Assembly: GCA_002350065.1 (NCBI GenBank)
Contig: DEDQ01000034.1
Coordinates: forward strand, 59,863-71,139
DNA length: 11,277 nt
Origin: Ruminococcus flavefaciens
GTDB lineage: Bacteria; Bacillota; Clostridia; Oscillospirales; Ruminococcaceae
Direction: 5' to 3'
The position numbers and the translations under genes were made by a program. Numbering within the stretch: the first letter of the stretch is position 1; every line of letters starts with the position of its first letter. The notes under the pieces were generated by a model. That model saw nothing but the letters and a program-made list of their open reading frames with translations. It was not told the DNA's origin and did not search any database. Positions 6,491 to 11,277 of the stretch are shown here, piece by piece.

Positions 6491-7555
6491 TCATACGAGG
6501 TCGTTTCTGCCCTGATCCTTGAGCTGTGCGATGACCTTTTTAACGTCCTGAGTGCTGTTTTTCGAGCAAACGAGAACAGCGTCGTCGGTATCGACGATGA
6601 TGATATCTTCAAGACCTACAGCCGCGATAAGGCGCTTGCCGCCGCAGATAGTTGTGTGCTCGCTTCCGACGGAGATAACGTTGCCCTCGATGTAATTCTT
6701 GGCAGAATCCGTCTTGTTGATACGCTCAACAGCAAGCCAGCTTCCTACGTCGTCCCAGCCGAAGCTGCCGGGAAGGGTGTATATATCCTCAGCCTTTTCC
6801 ATGATGCCGAAGTCAACGGATTCGCTGCGGAAGGCTGTGAATTCCTTGATGAGAACATCGCTGAACTGCGGAGTTCCGAAAGCGTCGCCTATCTTTACAG
6901 CGCCCTCGTAGATATCGGGCATGAGGCTCTTGATATTTGCCATGATAGATGAGAGCTTCCAGACGAACATACCGCTGTTCCAGAGATACTTTCCGGAAGC
7001 GAGGTACTTCTCAGCAGTGGAGAGGTCAGGCTTCTCGACGAAGCGCTCAACCTTGTATGCGCCGTCCTCTTCATCGCCGAAATTGATGTAGCCGTAGCCT
7101 GTTTCGGGATATTCGGGAGTGATACCGATAGTAACGAGGTTCTTTCCCTGCTCTGCGACCTTTACAGCCTTCTTGAGAGTGTGGATATAGAGGTCTTCAA
7201 GACCGATGAGGTGGTCGGAGGGGAGCACCATCATTACGGCGTCGTCGTACTTCTTATTGATAACAGCAGCTGCAAACGCGATGCAGGGAGCTGTATTCCT
7301 TGCAGCAGGCTCTGCGAGGATATTCTCCTTCGGGATATCGGGGAGCTGCTCGGATACGAGAGAGGTATAAGCGGCATTTGTAACGATGTAGATATCGCTG
7401 ATGTCCACGAGCGGGAGCAGACGCTTAACGGTCTTCTGTATCATTGTATCGCCGTCGGCAGTAAGGGAAAGGAACTGCTTGGGGCATGAATTACGGCTCT
7501 TGGGCCAGAAGCGCTCGCCTCTGCCGCCAGCCATTATAACTGCTGTTGTTTTCAT
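6491..7555 (-). CDS. manC: Mannose-1-phosphate guanylyltransferase
   Basis: A 354-residue enzyme that makes GDP-mannose from GTP and mannose-1-phosphate. The nucleotidyltransferase signature AGGRGERFWPKSR is at 9-21 followed by PKQFL (25-29). Further family motifs are EPAARNTAP (82-90), LPSDH (111-115) and FVEKP (172-176). The protein has only the guanylyltransferase part; the C-terminal phosphomannose isomerase cupin of the longer bifunctional ManC/AlgA form is absent, so isomerase and phosphomannomutase must be encoded elsewhere. The ATG overlaps the stop of the preceding phosphotransferase gene as ATGA and has a GAGG site at 7 nt. Confidence 0.96.
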   Translation of the reverse strand: MKTTAVIMAGGRGERFWPKSRNSCPKQFLSLTADGDTMIQKTVKRLLPLVDISDIYIVTNAAYTSLVSEQLPDIPKENILAEPAARNTAPCIAFAAAVINKKYDDAVMMVLPSDHLIGLEDLYIHTLKKAVKVAEQGKNLVTIGITPEYPETGYGYINFGDEEDGAYKVERFVEKPDLSTAEKYLASGKYLWNSGMFVWKLSSIMANIKSLMPDIYEGAVKIGDAFGTPQFSDVLIKEFTAFRSESVDFGIMEKAEDIYTLPGSFGWDDVGSWLAVERINKTDSAKNYIEGNVISVGSEHTTICGGKRLIAAVGLEDIIIVDTDDAVLVCSKNSTQDVKKVIAQLKDQGRNDLV

Positions 7556-8937
7556 TTGGTATCCTCTTTTCTTTTGCTGCTTTCCGACGGGATAAGGCCT
7601 TCGCCGGTCTCGGCATTGGTCTTGGGCGGGAAGAGCATGGTTTTTATTGTCATGAGAACTATCTGAAGGTCCATGCGGAACGAGTAATTCTCAATATACA
7701 TCAGGTCCATTTTAAGCTTGTCGTAGGGGACTGTATCGTATACGCCGGTTACCTGCGCATAGCCGGTAAGTCCTGCCTTGACTTTAAGGCGGAAGCCGAA
7801 TTCGGGCATTTCCTCCTTGTATTTTTCAGTGAGCTCGGGACGCTCGGGACGAGGTCCTACCACGGACATATCGCCGCTTAGGATATTGAGAAGCTGCGGC
7901 AGCTCGTCGAGACGGACTTTTCGCAGGAATCTGCCTATCGGCGTGATACGGGGGTCATCCTCGGAGGCGAGAACGGGTCCGCTGAGCTTTTCGGCGTCAA
8001 CGACCATGCTTCGGAATTTGAGCACGTTGAATTCCTTGCCGTCGAGCGTGAGACGCTTCTGCTTATAGAGCACCGGACCGCCGTCGTAGAGCTTTATCGC
8101 TATCGCCGAGAATATCATGAACGGCGAAGCAACGACCAGTGCAAACAGTGAAAATACTATATCGAAAGTGCGCTTGAAAAGGCGCTGTTCAAAATCGAGA
8201 CCGTAGTTGCGGCAGAGCAGCAGAGGTGTATCAAACAGGCGGATATCGTCTGCGCCTCTTACGATAATATCTGATATCTTCGGAGCAATATACGCTCTTA
8301 CGGAATTGTTATAGCAGAATTTGAGGTAGTCGTTGCGTTCCTCGGCGGGGATATCGCAGATTATAACGCCCTCGTACTTGAGGATAAGCTCGCGTATCTT
8401 TTCCGGAGATTCGGTAATGCTGACGGATTCGCATATCATATACTTGTCCACGCGCTGGCTCATTTTCAGAACGAGCGAAGCCGCCTGATGACTTCCGTAG
8501 AGTATCATCAGCTTTCGCGGCGGATATATCATGAAGTAGAGCTTGCCCATCAGCAGCGTCCACACCGATATCACGGCGATGTCCGCGCAGGTAAGCAGCA
8601 CCATAGGCGGCACGAGCATGAAATGACGTCCGATAAGGCTTATGATGAAATACGCGACGAAGTTGACGCTGACTATCGAGATGAGCTGTGAATACAGCAT
8701 ATCCGTCTTTTTGAGGTATCCGAGCTTGAAGCCGCCGTAAGCCTTGATAAACAGCCATACGAGTATCGCATATATTGCGATGAGCACCCAGTTACCGCGC
8801 TTGTAATAGGGCAGTATCAGCTCTTCAACGTAGTAATTGTACCAAATAAAGGCAAATCCGAATGCAAGCAGCCCCATTAAGGACATCGCACTGCAGAAGG
8901 ATATCATCCTTTTATATCTGTCTCTTCTACTAACCAT
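7552..8937 (-). CDS. Polyprenyl-phosphate sugar-1-phosphate transferase (glycan initiation)
   Basis: A 461-residue membrane enzyme of the large monotopic phosphoglycosyl transferase type (WbaP/WcaJ-like). It loads the first sugar-phosphate onto undecaprenyl phosphate at the inner membrane face. Four helices lie near residues 12-35, 48-67, 84-103 and 109-137, then a Rossmann-like domain (about 141-245), a re-entrant hydrophobic helix (about 255-283) and the catalytic domain. The latter shows KQKRLTLDGKEFNVLKFRSM (292-311), the Asp344-Glu345 catalytic pair in LDELPQLLNILSGDMSVVGP and GPRPE (361-365). GLTGYAQVTGVYDT and PYDKLKMDLMYIENYS follow. The first sugar cannot be read from sequence. It is the first gene of the operon; the ATG has no ribosome binding site at normal distance. 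Confidence 0.93.
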   Translation of the reverse strand: MVSRRDRYKRMISFCSAMSLMGLLAFGFAFIWYNYYVEELILPYYKRGNWVLIAIYAILVWLFIKAYGGFKLGYLKKTDMLYSQLISIVSVNFVAYFIISLIGRHFMLVPPMVLLTCADIAVISVWTLLMGKLYFMIYPPRKLMILYGSHQAASLVLKMSQRVDKYMICESVSITESPEKIRELILKYEGVIICDIPAEERNDYLKFCYNNSVRAYIAPKISDIIVRGADDIRLFDTPLLLCRNYGLDFEQRLFKRTFDIVFSLFALVVASPFMIFSAIAIKLYDGGPVLYKQKRLTLDGKEFNVLKFRSMVVDAEKLSGPVLASEDDPRITPIGRFLRKVRLDELPQLLNILSGDMSVVGPRPERPELTEKYKEEMPEFGFRLKVKAGLTGYAQVTGVYDTVPYDKLKMDLMYIENYSFRMDLQIVLMTIKTMLFPPKTNAETGEGLIPSESSKRKEDTK

Positions 8938-9078
8938 AATTTTTTCGCGGCATACGTGCCGCTATCGTCTCCTTGCATATCCGCAGCGGCGAGCCTTTTT
9001 CTGTAGGAGCGTCAGCCGGATACGGACGTTTATCTTTTTCTGAGCGGATATTTGCAAATATCCTATAATACACTATAC
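8938..9078 (-). promoter_or_regulatory. Structured 5' leader of the glycan operon
   Basis: The transcript from the promoter at 9085-9113 should have about 140 nt before the first gene. It contains a palindromic hairpin (GGATATTTGCAAATATCC, 9046-9063), a bulged hairpin around CCGTATCCGG (9016-9025), an anti-Shine-Dalgarno segment CTCCT (9009-9005), the only strong ribosome binding site AAGGAG (8974-8969) and a 6-bp GC-rich hairpin (8947-8962). GCGGATAT (8984-8977) can pair with ATATCCGC of the first hairpin over 8 bp or with GTATCCG of the second. These alternatives are seen directly; control of a long operon by them is inferred. I matched it to no known riboswitch class. Confidence 0.5.
8947..8974 (-). 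promoter_or_regulatory. Ribosome binding site separated from start by a hairpin
   Basis: AAGGAG (8974-8969) is the only strong ribosome binding site before the first glycan gene, but it lies 31 nt from the ATG at 8935-8937. A perfect 6-bp hairpin (GCGGCA with TGCCGC, loop of 4) fills the gap; if folded, the effective distance falls to about 15 nt. A seven-codon frame (8930-8953, MPRKNYG) also begins in between and stops just after the gene start, which could allow coupled re-initiation. Confidence 0.4.
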
Positions 9079-9084
9079 AAAGCT

Positions 9085-9113
9085 ATTATAGCAAATAGTT
9101 ATCTTTCTGTCAA
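9085..9113 (-). promoter_or_regulatory. Consensus sigma-A promoter of the glycan operon
   Basis: On the minus strand a perfect TTGACA (9113-9108) and a perfect TATAAT (9090-9085) are 17 nt apart, with TGC directly upstream of the -10 box (extended -10). It stands between the terminator at 9166-9191 and the phosphotransferase gene. Such a promoter should be strong without an activator, so regulation may depend on the leader that follows. Confidence 0.93.
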
Positions 9114-9165
9114 TAGAATCCGCCGAATTTTACAAGAAAAGCTTCCTTTATCTGGCATATTGCAC

Positions 9166-9191
9166 AAAAAGGCTCGGGAATATCCCGAGCC
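9166..9191 (-). terminator. Intrinsic terminator after the LtaS-like gene
   Basis: A 9-bp GC-rich stem (TCCCGAGCC/GGCTCGGGA) with a 3-nt loop is followed by TTTTT on the minus strand. It lies 8 nt after the stop codon of the LtaS-like gene and separates that unit from the glycan operon. On the plus strand the hairpin is followed by TTGAATAATT, so it is mainly a minus-strand terminator. Confidence 0.92.
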
Positions 9192-9199
9192 TTGAATAA

Positions 9200-11143
9200 T
9201 TATTCAGTTGCAGGCTTGCCTTTGCGTTCAACTACTTTCCAGTTGCTGAAGTCCGAAGCGTCGCCGCTTATCTCGTATTTGAGGATATCCTCGATGTTGC
9301 CGATGCCGTGCCAGCAGTATACCTTGAGGTATCTCTCGGGATAGTTGCCGCTTGCCATGAGCTCGTTATACGAGGGACCGAGGTCATCGTGCGATATTCC
9401 GGCAAAATCGAGAATGCTTGCGGGGAAGTAATCGTTCGAGAGCTCAGCCTCCTTGTTGATAGTGAGCTTATCGCCCTTAGCTCCGGCAGGCTTGATGAAC
9501 AGTGAAGTTCTTACGGATTCTTCGAGGCTTTTCTTCTTGTCCACCTCTATTTCCACAGGCGGGTGACCGTGGTCTCCGAGGACAACGATAGTGGAATTAT
9601 CATAAACTCCGGCTTTTTTCATCTCCTCGAAGTAGGTGTTGAGGAGCTCGAAGCCGCCGCGTGCAGTTGTGTACTTGTCAACCTCGCCCTCGAAGCCGTC
9701 GTAGAGGTTCGAGAGAGCCTTGCTGTTGTCGTGCATGAAATCGAGATGAATGAATGTGAATGTCTTGGAGGGGCTGTTTGCGTTTATGCCGTTTTTCTTG
9801 ACATACTGGTATATTTTCATGTCCGAATCCATACCGATAGAAGCGTCAAGGCGTTCGGGGATATCAGCAGTTATAACGTAGAACTTGCTTGAAAAGTCAG
9901 CCGCGTAGCCGTTCATGAGTCTTCCCTTTACGAGGTAGGGCGAGAGCTTTCCGAGCGAGAAATGCGCCATTGTGCGGAGTATTCCGTGAGGTCCGAAATA
10001 GTTGTAATCCACGAAGTTCTCAGCTGACCTTATGTTGTCGCACTGACCCTTGAGATTGCTGTATTTCGAGAAAGTTGTCGAGCTGTCGATGAGCATATTA
10101 ACGGTGTAGCCGTTCTCGTGGAGTCTGCGCGGAACGGTCTGACCCTTCCAGCTTTCGTCAAGGTAGGGCACCCACTCGCCGCCGTCGTACTTATGAGCTG
10201 TGAGCATCTGTGCAACAGCCGGGAAGGTGTTGGTATATCCGGAAGTATTGTTTGCGTAGAACGTGAAATCCGCAAGCTCGTCGTTAAGCTCGGGGTAATC
10301 GTCGAGGAGAGTCTCCATCCAGTCGGCGTCAAGGCGGTCTGTGAGGAATACTACGATGTTTTCGTCGGAGCTGAGGTCTGTCGCGCCATTTAGCGAGAAG
10401 AAGCTCTCGAACTGTGAGTCATCGCTCTTTTCGATGCCTATTTTAGCAAGACGTCCGCCGATGCCTACTCCCTGCATGATGAAAAGGGCAACGGAGATAT
10501 ACGTGAGCGCTCTCATGTGGAAGCGGTTCTTCTTTTTCTTTTTGAGGTCGCCGGAGATTATCATGAACAATGTCGGCGTAAGCGTGATAGCTATGAATAT
10601 CGCCAGATTCGCAAGGTTGAACTTGGAACGCACTGAATACGGAGCCGCGTCGCCGGTTATGGATACCATGCGGCCGTTCATCAGCATCATCTGCGAATAG
10701 CCGGCAAGGAGAAGTCCTGATATGAGCGAAGAGACTATCTTCCACAGTCTCACGTTGATGGCGAGCATGATGTTGAGGAATATCATCAATGCAACGGTAG
10801 TTATGCAGGCTGCCTCAAACAGCGGGTAGAGTATACGCGGAGCGCTTATGGCGAAATCGTGCTGATTGCCGATGAAGATGTCTGCCGGAGCAAAGAAGCA
10901 TACCGTAAAGCAGAAAGCGGCGCTTATCGCGAAGATAGTGAACTCCTTTTTGAGCGTGAAGCGTTTTTTCTTCTTTTTCTTCTTCACGGGCTCAGCGGGA
11001 GCGGCTGTTTCGGCGGCAGTTTCCGGAGCAGGAGCGCTTTCTGCGGGAGCTCCCTCTGCGGCGGGAATGCTCTCAGGAGCGGCTTCTTCCGGAGCAGGCT
11101 GAAAGTTTTCGCTGTTTAGATTTGTATCGAATTCGTTGTCCAT
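9200..11143 (-). CDS. LtaS-like membrane enzyme, alkaline phosphatase/sulfatase superfamily
   Basis: A 647-residue protein. Residues 1-53 are an Ala/Pro/Glu-rich, probably disordered cytoplasmic tail, then a run of seven lysines (54-60). Five hydrophobic helices follow (about 68-89, 108-129, 134-156, 176-198, 211-229), the same count as lipoteichoic acid synthase. The extracellular domain (from about 260) has the superfamily metal site: Asp269 and nearby Asp272 in VVFLTDRLD, a candidate Thr nucleophile (304 or 306) in SGYTNTFPA, and GDHGH at 523-527. LtaS usually has Glu at the first position, so this is a related but distinct branch. It may transfer glycerol-phosphate or phosphoethanolamine to a surface glycan or lipid, or act as a hydrolase. 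The frame is open 24 codons further upstream, but the ATG at 11141-11143 has the GAGGG site at 5 nt and was chosen. Confidence 0.85.
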   Translation of the reverse strand: MDNEFDTNLNSENFQPAPEEAAPESIPAAEGAPAESAPAPETAAETAAPAEPVKKKKKKKRFTLKKEFTIFAISAAFCFTVCFFAPADIFIGNQHDFAISAPRILYPLFEAACITTVALMIFLNIMLAINVRLWKIVSSLISGLLLAGYSQMMLMNGRMVSITGDAAPYSVRSKFNLANLAIFIAITLTPTLFMIISGDLKKKKKNRFHMRALTYISVALFIMQGVGIGGRLAKIGIEKSDDSQFESFFSLNGATDLSSDENIVVFLTDRLDADWMETLLDDYPELNDELADFTFYANNTSGYTNTFPAVAQMLTAHKYDGGEWVPYLDESWKGQTVPRRLHENGYTVNMLIDSSTTFSKYSNLKGQCDNIRSAENFVDYNYFGPHGILRTMAHFSLGKLSPYLVKGRLMNGYAADFSSKFYVITADIPERLDASIGMDSDMKIYQYVKKNGINANSPSKTFTFIHLDFMHDNSKALSNLYDGFEGEVDKYTTARGGFELLNTYFEEMKKAGVYDNSTIVVLGDHGHPPVEIEVDKKKSLEESVRTSLFIKPAGAKGDKLTINKEAELSNDYFPASILDFAGISHDDLGPSYNELMASGNYPERYLKVYCWHGIGNIEDILKYEISGDASDFSNWKVVERKGKPATE

Positions 11144-11277
11144 ATTTACCCTCATTTCTATTATCTTTTCTCGCTCCGCCGGAAAACCGCGGAGCTTTAA
11201 GGCAACACCGCACAAAGACCGCCTGACGTCTTTGTACTGAATCTGCTTGGATATTTTCCGTCATCTTACACAGAAAT
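11144..11277 (-). other. Upstream region of the LtaS-like gene with two hairpins
   Basis: Two inverted repeats stand out: GCTCCGC with GCGGAGC (11173-11195, with extra inner pairs) and CAAAGAC with GTCTTTG (11213-11234, 8-nt loop). No clear promoter is visible in the part included. The block from about 11190 to 11265 is unlike the neighbouring leader sequences and may be the end of a dispersed repeat, or the 3' end of the previous unit. Confidence 0.35.

Noticed and set aside
8938..9078. A known riboswitch class (c-di-GMP, c-di-AMP, purine) in the glycan leader.
   Set aside because: I could not find the conserved core sequences of these classes. The leader is structured but unassigned.
11144..11215. 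A 24-codon N-terminal extension of the LtaS-like protein beginning MCGVALKLRG.
   Set aside because: It runs through a GC hairpin and has no ribosome binding site, whereas the internal ATG at 11141-11143 has GAGGG at 5 nt and begins the acidic tail.

Overview
All genes in this window lie on the minus strand. The sequence reads as an anaerobic low-GC-lineage Gram-positive, probably a clostridial relative of Ruminococcus. This is an inference from moderate GC content, strong AGGAGG-type ribosome binding sites, near-consensus sigma-A promoters, a DivIVA-like small protein and an LtaS-like membrane enzyme. No rRNA or other taxonomic marker is present.

In transcription order (high to low coordinates) there are three units. 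(1) 11143-9200 encodes an LtaS-like membrane enzyme of the alkaline phosphatase superfamily. It has five membrane segments and an Ala/Pro/Glu-rich cytoplasmic tail, and it ends at a strong intrinsic terminator (9166-9191). (2) A consensus promoter (TTGACA, 17 nt, TATAAT, 9085-9113) and a structured leader of about 140 nt precede a tightly packed glycan operon of ten genes. In order these are: a polyprenyl-phosphate sugar-1-phosphate transferase, mannose-1-phosphate guanylyltransferase (manC), GDP-mannose 4,6-dehydratase (gmd), a small DivIVA-like protein, a 56-residue two-helix membrane protein, a GT4 glycosyltransferase, a small acidic protein, a second GT4 glycosyltransferase, a reductase of the GDP-4-keto-6-deoxymannose reductase type (rmd-like), and a small coiled-coil protein. 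(3) A second near-consensus promoter (907-935) and a leader carrying a terminator-like hairpin precede the F-type ATP synthase operon, of which atpB is complete and only the first codons of atpE are inside the window.

The glycan operon gives a coherent partial pathway. The phosphotransferase starts a lipid-linked glycan. ManC makes GDP-mannose, Gmd converts it to GDP-4-keto-6-deoxy-D-mannose, and the rmd-like enzyme probably reduces it to GDP-D-rhamnose or its talose epimer. Two GT4 enzymes add sugars. No flippase, polymerase, ABC exporter, phosphomannomutase or chain-length regulator is present, so the system must be completed elsewhere.

The most unusual points are three unexplained small proteins inside the glycan operon, the two structured leaders with mutually exclusive pairings, and a very stable GC hairpin that abuts a stop codon in mid-operon. 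I see no CRISPR array, tRNA, rRNA, transposase or complete insertion sequence.
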